Part shown: positions 34,447-42,965 of the stretch, piece by piece
Layout: the number at the start of each line of letters is the position of its first letter
Numbering within the stretch: position 1 is the stretch's first letter
NCBI GenBank assembly: GCA_004193285.1
Contig: SECP01000036.1
Location: 31,322-95,321, forward strand
Length of the DNA: 64,000 nt
Origin: Myxococcales bacterium
Lineage (GTDB): Bacteria > Myxococcota_A > Polyangia > Polyangiales > Polyangiaceae
Direction: 5' to 3'
The notes under the pieces: generated by a model
Databases searched by the model: none
The model's input: only the letters and a program-made list of their open reading frames with translations
Told to the model about the DNA's origin: nothing
Position numbers and translations under genes: made by a program

Positions 34447-34824
34447 ACATCTCTCCTTTTTAGGAATTGCCGTCGCCCCCGACGTATTGCTTCCCCTTCG
34501 ACTCGAACCACCGCTAGTCCCCCTTCCCCTCCGCCAATCTGCCCGCAGCCTTCTCCAGGTAGTACCCGCTCTCGCAAATCGAGCGGATCTTGAACCGAGC
34601 GAAGACCGGACTTCTCACAATCGCCGGAGGCTAGCCTAACGCGCTCGCGGAAGCTCGCGTCAAATGGCCAAGCGCCGGGGCCGAGAGCGCACGGCCGCCC
34701 AGCAAGGACCCTGCCGCAAGCTCGCAGTCTTTTCGTACAATTCGGGCACGCAGTACGCGCGAGCGTCATCCCGCTCGTCTTTCCACACGATCGGGGTCCT
34801 TACGTCAGCGATAGCGCGGCTGCT
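34388..34824. other. Intergenic region between the PAS gene and the LuxR-type gene
   Basis: About 440 bases with no gene I can support apart from the short upstream ORF near 34384-34450. It must contain the promoter for the PAS-EAL pair and the end of the LuxR-type transcript. Longer frames here overlap the PAS gene out of phase and show no family. I see no repeat or hairpin of note. Confidence 0.5.
34451..34459 (-). promoter_or_regulatory. Strong ribosome-binding site of the upstream ORF
   Basis: On the minus strand AAAGGAGAG lies two bases before ATG 34450 and about six before ATG 34446; the second spacing is better. It is much closer to the anti-Shine-Dalgarno consensus than the site of the PAS gene itself. 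Confidence 0.45.
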
Positions 34825-35286
34825 TTAATCCTGAGGCTCGGCGGGCTCGCCGCTGCCTGCGGCCTTGAGCGCCTGGTACGCGAGGAGGAGGTCACTCCGC
34901 GAAGCGACGTTCAGCTTGGCGGCAGCACGGAACAGCAGCACGCCGACCGTCGACGGCGAGACCTCCAGCAGCTGCGCGATGCTCTTGTTGCCGTGTCCCG
35001 CGCTTGCGAGCTCCAGGGCGGCGAGCTCGCGCTTGGTCAGCCGAGGCGCGTCATCCGAAGCAGCGACCGGCCTCCGCAGAAGGCGGTAGCAATAGCCCTC
35101 ACGTACGAACTGCTCGGCGATGGTCCAGCCGCCGCTGATGCGCTGCTCGCCGCGCGACGCGCGGAAAACGCCGGAGTGCGAACCTGCGGTCCCCGGCTCC
35201 TGTCCCTGCCCCTTGGCGTCCGAAGCGGAAGCCTCGACCTCGTCGTCCTCGTGCTCCGAGCCGAATTCTCGGCGGCTCTTGGTCAT
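34825..35286 (-). CDS. LuxR-type HTH protein lacking a receiver
   Basis: The first 80 residues are Ser/Glu/Gly-rich and without a known domain. The C-terminal 65 residues are a LuxR helix-turn-helix: LTKRELAALELASAGHGNKSIAQLLEVSPSTVGVLLFRAAAKL. Without receiver or ligand domain it resembles small myxobacterial regulators. Its target is unknown. It begins at ATG 35286 and has no tight neighbours. Confidence 0.82.
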   Translation of the reverse strand: MTKSRREFGSEHEDDEVEASASDAKGQGQEPGTAGSHSGVFRASRGEQRISGGWTIAEQFVREGYCYRLLRRPVAASDDAPRLTKRELAALELASAGHGNKSIAQLLEVSPSTVGVLLFRAAAKLNVASRSDLLLAYQALKAAGSGEPAEPQD

Positions 35287-35612
35287 GCGCGTCGCCTCGT
35301 CAAACGTAGGATTGTGCCATGCTCACCCCCGTCGCTGCCTAGCCCGCCCGATTCCGCGCCCACTCCGCGACGCCGCCCTCGCGGTGGTCGAGTAGTATCG
35401 AGCCGGACGATAGACGGCTTGGCGCACTCGCACAACACCCCGCAGGGAGATCAGCTTGCGGCTCGACAACCCCACCTAGAGGGCTTGGCGACAGGCCCGC
35501 CAGCTGAACAGCGCGGTAGCCGGCCATCCTGCGATTGATTCGCGACAAAATGCGACAATCACCAACAACACCATCGGAGTGCTGGGCGCGACCCGCGGCC
35601 GCTACCCAGGAG
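35287..35612. other. Intergenic stretch upstream of the LuxR-type gene
   Basis: About 325 bases between the MFS stop and the LuxR-type start. I see no gene with coding support. GCGACAA occurs twice within about 20 bases (near 35542-35556). Promoter elements for the LuxR-type gene must be here but none is convincing. Confidence 0.4.
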
Positions 35613-36902
35613 CTAGCGTAAATCCGCGGGCGCCTTCGGCGGGCTCGCCAGCGCATCTGCAGCGCTCGTGAAGCGGAGCTGGAGTTGGCCGTGCTTGGCG
35701 AGGTAGAGCGCACCGACCAGAGCTGCAGCCAAGCCCGCCGCGGCGCCGACCCCGAGCGCCCATCGCGCGCCGAAGTGGTCCGCCACGTAGCCGACGATGG
35801 GAGCGCCGAGCGGCGTTCCCCCCAGCGCGATGGCCAGCAAAATCGCGAGCACGCGGCCGCGCATGGCCGGCTCGGTCGACAACTGAACGGTGGCGTTGAC
35901 GGACGTCGTGAAAGTTTGCGCGGAGACGCCGATGACGACGAGCATGGCCGCAAAGGACCAGTAAGTCGGCATGACTGCTGCGAGCGCGCAGCCAACCCCG
36001 AACGTCACCCCCGACGCCAACAGCAGCCCTAGCCTGGGGCGCTCCCGACGCGCAGAGAGGAGCGCGCCCGCCACCGAGCCCACGGCCATGATCGACGTGA
36101 GCAGACCAAATTCGTGGGCGCCGGCGTGGAACACCGTCACCGACATCGTGGAGATGAAGATCGGGAAATTGAGCCCAAATGTGCCGACGAGGAAGAGCAT
36201 GAACAGCACGCTCCGCAGGTCTGGGCGCCTCCACACGTAACGAAAACCGTCCAGCAGCTTGCCGCGCACGCGGCGAGCCACCGCGCTGCCATGTAGCTCT
36301 TCTTTGCGCAGGCGACTCAGCGATACGAGCACCGCCGCGAACGAGAGCGCGTTCAGCAAGAACACCCAGCCAGTGCCCACCCCCGCGATGAGGGCCCCCG
36401 CGACTCCCGGCCCGACCAGCCGTGCGGCGTTGAACGAGGTGGAGTTGAGCGCGACCGCGTTGGGCAGATCTTCCTCCCCGACGAGGTCCGACACGAAGGT
36501 CTGCCGCGCGGGCGCGTCGAACGCGGCAACCGCGCCGAGCAGAAACGCGAATACGTAGACGTGCCACAGCTGCACGAGCCCCGAGAGCGTGAGGAGCCCG
36601 AGACCGAGAGCCAGCGCGCCCATGCTCGCTTGGGTGGCGAGTAGCAGCCTCCGACGGTCCAGGTGGTCCGCGGCGTAGCCGGAGAGGGGCAGAAACAACA
36701 GCTGGGGACCGAACTGGAGCGCCATGACCACGCCGACGGCGGTGGCGTTGTGGTGGGTCAGGCTCGTGAGGACGAGCCAATCTTGGGCGGTGCGCTGCAT
36801 CCACGTGCCCACGTTGGAGACGACCGCGCCGAGCGCCCAGGTGCGGTAGTTGTAGCGGCGAAGCGAGCGAAAAGTGCCCGGTCGTTGGCGAGGGCTGGAC
36901 AT
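35613..36902 (-). CDS. MFS efflux transporter, MarR-controlled
   Basis: A 12-helix MFS permease of the DHA3/EntS-like group: YRTWALGAVVSNVGTWMQRTAQDWLVL, GYAADHLDRRRLLLATQ, FDAPARQTFVSDLVGEEDLPNAVALNS. Such exporters remove siderophores, drugs or other small molecules. Its ATG is five bases from an operator-like palindrome and the gene is divergent from a MarR regulator, the classic arrangement for inducible efflux. Confidence 0.9.
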   Translation of the reverse strand: MSSPRQRPGTFRSLRRYNYRTWALGAVVSNVGTWMQRTAQDWLVLTSLTHHNATAVGVVMALQFGPQLLFLPLSGYAADHLDRRRLLLATQASMGALALGLGLLTLSGLVQLWHVYVFAFLLGAVAAFDAPARQTFVSDLVGEEDLPNAVALNSTSFNAARLVGPGVAGALIAGVGTGWVFLLNALSFAAVLVSLSRLRKEELHGSAVARRVRGKLLDGFRYVWRRPDLRSVLFMLFLVGTFGLNFPIFISTMSVTVFHAGAHEFGLLTSIMAVGSVAGALLSARRERPRLGLLLASGVTFGVGCALAAVMPTYWSFAAMLVVIGVSAQTFTTSVNATVQLSTEPAMRGRVLAILLAIALGGTPLGAPIVGYVADHFGARWALGVGAAAGLAAALVGALYLAKHGQLQLRFTSAADALASPPKAPADLR

Positions 36903-36906
36903 ATCG

Positions 36907-36918
36907 TGGACCCGTCCA
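36907..36918. promoter_or_regulatory. MarR-type operator 1
   Basis: TGGACCCGTCCA is an exact inverted repeat with a CC centre, four bases upstream of the MFS start. It shares its core with the second site. It probably blocks MFS translation initiation or transcription when MarR is bound. Confidence 0.6.
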
Positions 36919-36927
36919 TGAATGAAG

Positions 36928-36941
36928 ATAGACCCGTCTAT
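36928..36941. promoter_or_regulatory. MarR-type operator 2
   Basis: ATAGACCCGTCTAT is an exact 14-base inverted repeat with the same GACCCGTC core as site 1, spaced about two helical turns away. A third, imperfect copy (TGGACCCGCCCC) starts at 36955. The region lies between MFS and MarR starts. Confidence 0.6.
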
Positions 36942-37003
36942 TATTTCGTCAAGGTGGACCCGCCCCCGTTGCGCTGCGCTCGAGCCGCGCCTACGCTCGA
37001 GGC

Positions 37004-37444
37004 GTGCAGCGCAAGGCCTCGCTCGAGTTCTTGGACAGTTTGGCCGCCATGTCGCGCTCGGTTCGCGCCCGCGCGGCGGACGCCTATGCCGGCATCGAGG
37101 TGGGGCCGACTCAGGCCAAGTTCCTGCGCTACGTAGGGGCCAGTGAAGGCATCTCCCAAGCAGAGCTGGCCCGCGCGACGCAAACGGATCCCGCCCTCAC
37201 CGGCCGCGCCTTGGAGAGCTTGATCGCGCGCGGTTGGGTGCGACGTAAGCGCAGTGAGGAGGACCGCCGGCAGTACGTGCTGGAGCTCTCGCCAGCCGGT
37301 AAACGAATGAAAGCCCGCGTGGAGGAGGCACGCCAGGCGATCGCCGAGCGGCTGGTCTCCGCGCTGAGCGCTCGAGATCTGGAGGATTTCGAGCGCATCC
37401 AGCGCAAGGTAGTGGCCGCATTCGGGGCGGCCAGCGGCTCCTGA
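37004..37444 (+). CDS. MarR-family transcriptional regulator
   Basis: A 146-residue winged-helix repressor. The motifs are VGPTQAKFLRYVGASEGISQAELARATQTDPALTGRALESLIARGWV and the wing RKRSEEDRRQYVLELSPAGK. The DxR motif of the wing is complete. Starts at GTG 37004. It is divergent from the MFS exporter and probably represses it through the repeats in the gap. Confidence 0.93.
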   Translation: MQRKASLEFLDSLAAMSRSVRARAADAYAGIEVGPTQAKFLRYVGASEGISQAELARATQTDPALTGRALESLIARGWVRRKRSEEDRRQYVLELSPAGKRMKARVEEARQAIAERLVSALSARDLEDFERIQRKVVAAFGAASGS

Positions 37445-37484
37445 AGCGCGGGGGTGCCGAAGCGCTTCGTTCACCAGCCGCTCG

Positions 37485-37967
37485 TCAGAGCAGAAACGAG
37501 ACGCCGACACTGGCGGTGGGGTGCCCGACGCGCATCGTCAGCGTGACGCGATCCGTGAAGTGGAAGCGCCCGCCCGCGTAGAAGGCAGGATGTACCCGCG
37601 TCTTGTCACCGAAATCCACGAGCCCGCCCGGTTCCCCGAAGACCGACCAGTTGCGGGAGAGCCAGAAATTCCATTGCATGACCACGGGCACGCGGAAGTG
37701 GTCACGGCTCCAGTCCGCGCCGAAGCCGAGGCCCACCGTATTGTTGATGCTGGAGACGAAGCCGTTGTCTACCAGCTCGAAGGTCCCGCGGAAGCCGACG
37801 CCAGGTCTGAAATCGTCGAAGGGCGCGACGAGGAGATGCGGCTCGGCCTCGAACGTGTAATCCGGGTGAGCTCCCGGCAGCTTGATGGTGGATTGGTCGG
37901 CGAGCGCGCCCGAGGTGGCGAGCACGACAGCGGAGAGCGCGGCGAGTGACGACGAGCGTTTCGACAT
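37485..37967 (-). CDS. Outer-membrane beta-barrel-like protein
   Basis: A signal peptide (MSKRSSSLAALSAVVLATSGALA) is followed by alternating strands (FEAEPHLLVAPFDDFRPGVGFRGTFELV, NTVGLGFGADWSRDHFRVPVVMQWNFWLS, FYAGGRFHFTDRVTLTMRVGHPTASVGVSFLL) and a C-terminal hydrophobic residue. The layout is a small barrel. No specific family is recognised. A good AGGAG site precedes the ATG. Confidence 0.7.
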   Translation of the reverse strand: MSKRSSSLAALSAVVLATSGALADQSTIKLPGAHPDYTFEAEPHLLVAPFDDFRPGVGFRGTFELVDNGFVSSINNTVGLGFGADWSRDHFRVPVVMQWNFWLSRNWSVFGEPGGLVDFGDKTRVHPAFYAGGRFHFTDRVTLTMRVGHPTASVGVSFLL

Positions 37968-38019
37968 GAAGTTTTAGCTCCTAAGCTAGCGGCAGCGGCC
38001 GTGCAAAAGTCGGGCTAGC

Positions 38020-38035
38020 TCACCCTCCGGGGTGA
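38020..38035. terminator. Short hairpin after the FHA-GGDEF gene
   Basis: TCACCC and GGGTGA pair as a six-base stem on a four-base loop. On the minus strand it follows the FHA-GGDEF stop by about 15 bases and is followed by a short T run (CTTTTG). It may terminate that transcript before the barrel gene. Confidence 0.35.
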
Positions 38036-38049
38036 CGCGGCTCCGAAGC

Positions 38050-39126
38050 TCAGCCAAAGCGCGGCAGCGCGGGGGGCCGTAGATCTTGCAGGGGCTCGGA
38101 GCTGCTGGCGGGCTGCGGCGGTGCCGTGTGAGCCGGGTGCTCGTCCGGGCTGTCGCTCGAGGCGGGCGGATTCTGGCTCCGCGTGCAGTTCCGCCCCGAC
38201 GCTTTCGCCTCGTACAGGGCCATGTCCACCGCCAGGAGGAGGCTCTCGGTTTCATCGGAGCCCGGGACCGGTCGAGCGGCCGTCACGCCAATGCTCACGG
38301 TAACGGACGCCGCACGGCCATTCACGTCGAAGCGGAGACCCTCGATTTGACGACGCACCCGCTCGGCCAGAATTTCCGCGTTGCGCAGCGAGGTGTCGCG
38401 CGCGACGACCACGAACTCCTCGCCGCCGTAGCGGCAAAGCGCGTCGTAAGGCCGGAGGAGGCGGCCCATCGCGTTGGCAACGAGCTGCAGGACCAGGTCT
38501 CCGCGGGCGTGACCGTACGTGTCGTTGATGTGCTTGAAGTGATCGATATCTACCAGTAGCAGCGCGACCGGCATCCCCTGCCGCCCCGCGAACGCGAGCT
38601 CACTCCGCAGGTGAGACGTGAGGAAGCGACGATTGTAGGCGCGCGTCAGCGGGTCGCGAACCGTTAGCTCGACCAAGTTGGTGAGCGCTCGCTCCTCCAG
38701 CTCGTCTACCAACGAAAAACGCAGCGTGGTGTTGCCGAAACGAATGTGATCGCCGTCCTCCAGTCGCAGGGAGTGAGCGACGCGTTCTCCGTTCAGAAAC
38801 GTTCCGTTGGTGCTACCCGCGTCCTCCAAGTACATGCCGTCAGCGCGCCGGACCAGACGCGCGTGCTCCCGCGAGACGGCTTCGTCGTCCAGGTTCACGG
38901 CGCGCGCCGGGTCTCGTCCCAGATCCAGCGTGAGCGCGTGCAGAGGAAACACGGAACCTTGCTGCCGGCCGGTGAGCGCGAAGAGCAGCGCTCGCTGTCG
39001 CCTCGTCTGCGAACGAGTCACGAAGGTCGACACGCGTTGGTCCTCTTCGTCTCTCACCGCGATGGAAGGTATGGTCACCCGGTTAGGATCGCCGGGTTCT
39101 CCGCGGTCGACGAGACGCTCGGACAT
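38050..39126 (-). CDS. FHA-GGDEF diguanylate cyclase
   Basis: An FHA domain (LDLGRDPARAVNLDDEAVSREHARLVRRADGMYLEDAGSTNGTFLNGERV) is joined to a GGDEF domain with RDPLTRAYNRRFL, the metal DIDHFKHINDTYGHARGD, and the active site YGGEEF. It should make c-di-GMP, with the FHA module probably reading a phosphothreonine on a partner. No I-site RxxD is obvious before GGEEF. ATG 39126 has a strong GAGGAGG site; an upstream ATG adds 20 residues. Confidence 0.92.
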   Translation of the reverse strand: MSERLVDRGEPGDPNRVTIPSIAVRDEEDQRVSTFVTRSQTRRQRALLFALTGRQQGSVFPLHALTLDLGRDPARAVNLDDEAVSREHARLVRRADGMYLEDAGSTNGTFLNGERVAHSLRLEDGDHIRFGNTTLRFSLVDELEERALTNLVELTVRDPLTRAYNRRFLTSHLRSELAFAGRQGMPVALLLVDIDHFKHINDTYGHARGDLVLQLVANAMGRLLRPYDALCRYGGEEFVVVARDTSLRNAEILAERVRRQIEGLRFDVNGRAASVTVSIGVTAARPVPGSDETESLLLAVDMALYEAKASGRNCTRSQNPPASSDSPDEHPAHTAPPQPASSSEPLQDLRPPALPRFG

Positions 39127-39282
39127 GAAAGCCTCCTCGTAAAAGCATACACGGTTGCTTCGACTCAGGAAGCTTCGACATCGCACGTCGCGCTCGTCTC
39201 AATGCGAGGCGTGCGGCGGCACCTCTCGGGGGCCGATCGTGGCGATTGCGCTCTCGATTGGCGACTTGAGTCGCAATTTCGC

Positions 39283-40284
39283 TCACGCGCGTCGGCGCTG
39301 GCGGCGCCTCGGCCGTGGCAGCGGCCCGTCTGTCAGGTCCGAGACCGAGATTCTGCCGTCGCGGAACCGGCGCAAGAGCTCGCAGACGCCCTCCACGTCG
39401 TCTAACTCCAGGTGCGCGAGCTCCACGATATCCTGCGGTGGGTAGCTCAGCTCCGACTCGGCCAGCTCGCGCTTGGCGTCGCGCAGCTGACGCGTGACGT
39501 CCCGCAGCTGGTCCAAGAGCTCGCGATTCAGGCGTTCCAGCTCACGGCAACGCGCCTCCGAGTTGCCGGCGCCGAATACCACCTGCTCGGTTTGCCAGGC
39601 GCTTTCGAGCTCGATGAGCCGCGCGAGGTCGCCGTCCTCGTAGGCCCTCGTCACCTGCTTCATGACCTCCGTGCGGCGCTCCCGGTCGTCCTCCTGGCGC
39701 GCCTGATCCGGATGGATGGCGCGAGCCAAGCTGCGGAAGATGTCCCGAAGCGAACGCCGCTGCTGCCCCACTTGCTTCGCGCCCGCGACTTCGCGGGGCG
39801 CGCCCCCGGCGTCGGCTCTTCGGGCGCCCGCGTGCGGAGGATGCTCCCGCGTTCCCCCGCGGCCACCCTGGCCGGACGCGCCTTCGCCCTGCTCCCAGTC
39901 GTCTTCGCCGCTCTCCACGTCATCGGCCGGGTGCGGCTGCAGCACGCCCTGGAGCTCGAGCGAGCGACGCAGCCTCTCCAGCTGCTTCCGCGCGCGAGCC
40001 GAGAGCCGCGCGTCCGCGAGGAGCTCCGCGAACAGGGCGGCGAGCTCGTGAGCGAGCTTGCGCTGACGCTCCAAGATGGGTGCCATGCGCGCCACGGCTT
40101 GGTCCGCCATGTCGCGGGCTCGTTGTTTGACGAGCTCCAGCTGGCGCTGCTTTTTTTGGACCTCGCGCAGGAGCCGCGCGCGCTCCTTGCTCAGCTCCTC
40201 GGCGCGCTCTTGGGCGACGTGGGGCGCCAGCGCTCCGGGGGCAGGTTCCGCGGTGACCGAAGCCTTGGGACGACGCCGCGCCAT
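39283..40284 (-). CDS. J-domain protein with coiled coils
   Basis: Long amphipathic helices (RAEELSKERARLLREVQKKQRQLE) flank a central J-like domain: LRDIFRSLARAIHPDQARQEDDRERRTEVMKQVTRAYEDGD, containing the HPD triad that activates DnaK. The acidic spacer before it is Gly/Glu-rich. A second helical part follows (ELERLNRELLDQLRDVTRQLRDAKRELAESE). It resembles DnaJ-related proteins with the J domain internal rather than at the N-terminus. Its client is unknown. Confidence 0.78.
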   Translation of the reverse strand: MARRRPKASVTAEPAPGALAPHVAQERAEELSKERARLLREVQKKQRQLELVKQRARDMADQAVARMAPILERQRKLAHELAALFAELLADARLSARARKQLERLRRSLELQGVLQPHPADDVESGEDDWEQGEGASGQGGRGGTREHPPHAGARRADAGGAPREVAGAKQVGQQRRSLRDIFRSLARAIHPDQARQEDDRERRTEVMKQVTRAYEDGDLARLIELESAWQTEQVVFGAGNSEARCRELERLNRELLDQLRDVTRQLRDAKRELAESELSYPPQDIVELAHLELDDVEGVCELLRRFRDGRISVSDLTDGPLPRPRRRQRRRA

Positions 40285-40328
40285 GGCGGACTTGCTTAGG
40301 ACGATCGAGGCGCCCCGCCAAGCGTGGC

Positions 40329-40664
40329 CTAGGCTTCGCGCCTTCGGCTGAGGGCGATGAGCGGCCGGTCTGCCTTGGCGTCACGCTCGGCGCGGCACTC
40401 CGGGGAGCCCCGCGCGAGCTCTCGGCACGTCTGGGGCCGGGCCTCGTAGGCGCTGCAGACGAACCGACCCGAGCTGGCCTCGACGCGCAGCGCGGCGCAG
40501 TGGCCATCCACCATTCGCAGGTGGGCCTGGTGCCCATCGAAGGAAACGAGCTCCTCGGCCCGCTCGCCCAGCCGCTCGTAGTCCGCGCCCGTCACCTGCA
40601 CGTAGCGCTCCAGCTGCGAAAAGCAGCACGCGCCACACGTCAAGCACTCGGGTTCGCTCGCCAC
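40329..40664 (-). CDS. YkgJ-family cysteine-cluster protein
   Basis: A small protein with the family cysteines CLTCGACCF, then CAALRVEASSGRFVCSAYEARPQTCRELARGSPEC. YkgJ proteins are thought to bind zinc or an iron-sulfur cluster; function is not settled. The end is the usual basic tail. It is a single gene with no tight neighbours. Confidence 0.85.
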   Translation of the reverse strand: MASEPECLTCGACCFSQLERYVQVTGADYERLGERAEELVSFDGHQAHLRMVDGHCAALRVEASSGRFVCSAYEARPQTCRELARGSPECRAERDAKADRPLIALSRRREA

Positions 40665-40708
40665 CGCTCCGCCAGCTTAGGGCCTTCGCGCTGCTCGTGT
40701 CACCTGCG

Positions 40709-42808
40709 CTACACGGCGAGCGGTGAGCTCGGCAGCTCACGCTGCGCGGCCAGCAACGCGCGCGCCGCGTCGATCGCCGCGTGCGTCCCGGTGAGGGCTA
40801 GCACGTCCCCCGCCCGGAGGACGTCCGTCGCGGTCGGGACCAGCACGCCCTCCTCACCGCGCTGAATCGCGAGCACACTCGCGCCGGTCACGCCGCGCAG
40901 GTTCAGCTGAGAAAGCGAGCGGCCGACGGCGGGGCTACTGGGCTCGAGCGCCAGCGGCGTCGGCTCGCCCAAACCCGGAAGCAGGCGCTGCACCGCCGTC
41001 AGATCCGCGCTGTGGCGTGGGGCGCTCTTCGGCTCGTCCACACCTCCGCGGTGGGCTTGCTCGACCAGAGCCTCCAGCACCACCTGAGCGCCTGCTCGCA
41101 CGTGGCCATGGAGCTCCGTAGCGCCTTGCCAAAAACGCGCACCGAGCACCACCAGGAGCACGCCGAACAGCGCGGGCGCATACCCTCCCCCCAAGAAGGG
41201 CTGCGTGACGACGAGGAACAGCACGCCGGCCAGGAGCACCACCGCGAGCTGCAGCGTGACGATCAGCGCGCGCCGCGGAGTGGCCGCCAAGTCTACCGAG
41301 CCTTCGTCTTCCGTTCGCGGGAGCGCGGCGAGCGCCAACGTGAGCCCCAGCTCGCGCGCCAGCCGCACCACCCCGAGCACCAGCGGCGCCGCGACCGCCA
41401 GCGCCACCGCGATGATGCTGACGTGCGCCACCGCTGGCGCGAGCCCCAAGCGAGCTTCCGCCAAGGCCGTGAGGCGCGCCATTCCGAGCACGCAGCCGAC
41501 GGTGAGCGCAATGAGCAGGGTCAGATCCAGCAGCGTGAGGCGAAGGAGCCGCCGCAGGCTCGACCCCTTGCCGCGCGGCTGCGCGCCAAAGCTTTGCAGC
41601 CAGCTCGCGTAGAGCGTGACGAACGTCTGTAGCGGCCTGGGCATCTTGCGGTCCACGAAGCTCGCGACCGGGCCCGAAGCCTTGATCAGCCAGGGCGTGG
41701 TCAGGGTCGTTATCGCCGAAACCGCGACCGCCACCGGGTAGAGAAACGCGCCCGTCGCACCGAGCGACAGCCCGAGCCCGGCGATGATGAACGAGAACTC
41801 GCCGATCTGGGCCAGGCTGAACCCGGCTTGAATCGAGGTGCGCACGCCGCTCCCGGTCAGGAACGCACCCAGAGTCACTCCCACGATCTTTCCCACGATC
41901 ACCACGCCCGTGATGACCGCGACGGCCCGCCAGTGCTCGACCAGCACCTGCGGATCGATGAGCACCCCGACCGATACGAAAAAAATAGCCGCGAACACGT
42001 CTCGCACGGGTTGCACGAGCTGCTCGATGGGCTTGGCCTCCCCGGACTCCGCGATGAGCGAGCCTGCGATGAAAGCGCCGAGCGCCACCGAATACCCGGC
42101 CGTGTGCGCGAGCAGCGAGACCGCGAAACAAAACCCGATGCTCGCCACCAGCGTCGTCTCCGGGCGACGGAGGCGCTGCACCGCCCTCACCGCGCGGGGC
42201 ACCAGGAGCAGGCCCACGCCCAGGAGCGTTGCCAAAAAGAGCCCCAGTTTGCCGGTAGTCTTCGCGAAGTCCACCGCCGAGAGGCCGGAGCCGGTGGCCA
42301 CCGCCGTGAGCGTGGTCATGAGGAGAATCGCGATCAGATCCTCCACGATCAGCACACCGACCACGAGGTCCCGGAGGGAGCCGCGTACCCCTTGCTCTTC
42401 GAACGCCTTGGCGATGATCGTGGTGCTGGATATGGCGATGATCGCGCCGCAGAACAGGCTCTCCAGCGTCGTCCAGCCGAACAATTGGCCGGTGACGAAG
42501 CCGAGCCAAATCATCAAGCTGGACTGAAGGATGGCCAGCAGGCTCGCCCCCGGCCCGAGCTTCGCCAGCTTGCTCAGACTGAACTCGAGCCCGAGCGAGA
42601 ACATCAACAAGATGACCCCGAGCTCCGACAGGGTCTGCACGATTTGCCGATCCGCCACGAGCGGGATGGGCACGTTCGGGCCGATGATGAAGCCGGCCAG
42701 GATGTAGCCGAGGACGACGGGCTGCCGCAGCTTTTGGAAAATGACCGTCGTTACGGCGGCCACTCCCAGCACGATGCTGAGGGCAACCAAGAAAGCGTGC
42801 GCGTCCAT
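40709..42808 (-). CDS. KefB-type cation/proton antiporter with RCK_C domain
   Basis: About 12-13 membrane helices of the CPA2 family: VVLGYILAGFIIGPN, ELGVILLMFSLGLEFSLSKLAKLG, GAIIAISSTTIIAKAFEEQG, VEDLIAILLMT, FIIAGLGLSLGATGAF. The C-terminus has a TrkA_C/RCK_C unit (VGRSLSQLNLRGVTGASVLAIQRGEEGVLVPTATDVLRAGDVLALTG). It probably exchanges K+ or Na+ for protons. ATG 42808 follows an AAAGGAGGA site; upstream frame is not coding. Confidence 0.92.
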   Translation of the reverse strand: MDAHAFLVALSIVLGVAAVTTVIFQKLRQPVVLGYILAGFIIGPNVPIPLVADRQIVQTLSELGVILLMFSLGLEFSLSKLAKLGPGASLLAILQSSLMIWLGFVTGQLFGWTTLESLFCGAIIAISSTTIIAKAFEEQGVRGSLRDLVVGVLIVEDLIAILLMTTLTAVATGSGLSAVDFAKTTGKLGLFLATLLGVGLLLVPRAVRAVQRLRRPETTLVASIGFCFAVSLLAHTAGYSVALGAFIAGSLIAESGEAKPIEQLVQPVRDVFAAIFFVSVGVLIDPQVLVEHWRAVAVITGVVIVGKIVGVTLGAFLTGSGVRTSIQAGFSLAQIGEFSFIIAGLGLSLGATGAFLYPVAVAVSAITTLTTPWLIKASGPVASFVDRKMPRPLQTFVTLYASWLQSFGAQPRGKGSSLRRLLRLTLLDLTLLIALTVGCVLGMARLTALAEARLGLAPAVAHVSIIAVALAVAAPLVLGVVRLARELGLTLALAALPRTEDEGSVDLAATPRRALIVTLQLAVVLLAGVLFLVVTQPFLGGGYAPALFGVLLVVLGARFWQGATELHGHVRAGAQVVLEALVEQAHRGGVDEPKSAPRHSADLTAVQRLLPGLGEPTPLALEPSSPAVGRSLSQLNLRGVTGASVLAIQRGEEGVLVPTATDVLRAGDVLALTGTHAAIDAARALLAAQRELPSSPLAV

Positions 42809-42965
42809 CGATCCTCCTTTCTCATGCGGTCCCGTCAATTGCACGGACCAGTCGGACCCAACCCCTAGGGCCGGGGGCGCATTCCGAGAAGAGGCGTTCC
42901 CTCTTGACCCACTTGGCCCCACTACCGCGCCGAGGGACGAGAGCCGGCCGAGCTTGCGCGCGCGT

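Noticed and set aside
34215..34769. 184-codon minus-strand frame with Cys-rich N-terminus
   Set aside because: Overlaps the PAS gene out of phase and the pattern is not conserved-looking; I see no domain.
41828..42868. 346-codon plus-strand frame
   Set aside because: Antisense to the KefB-like antiporter; rich in His/Glu/Arg with no domain.
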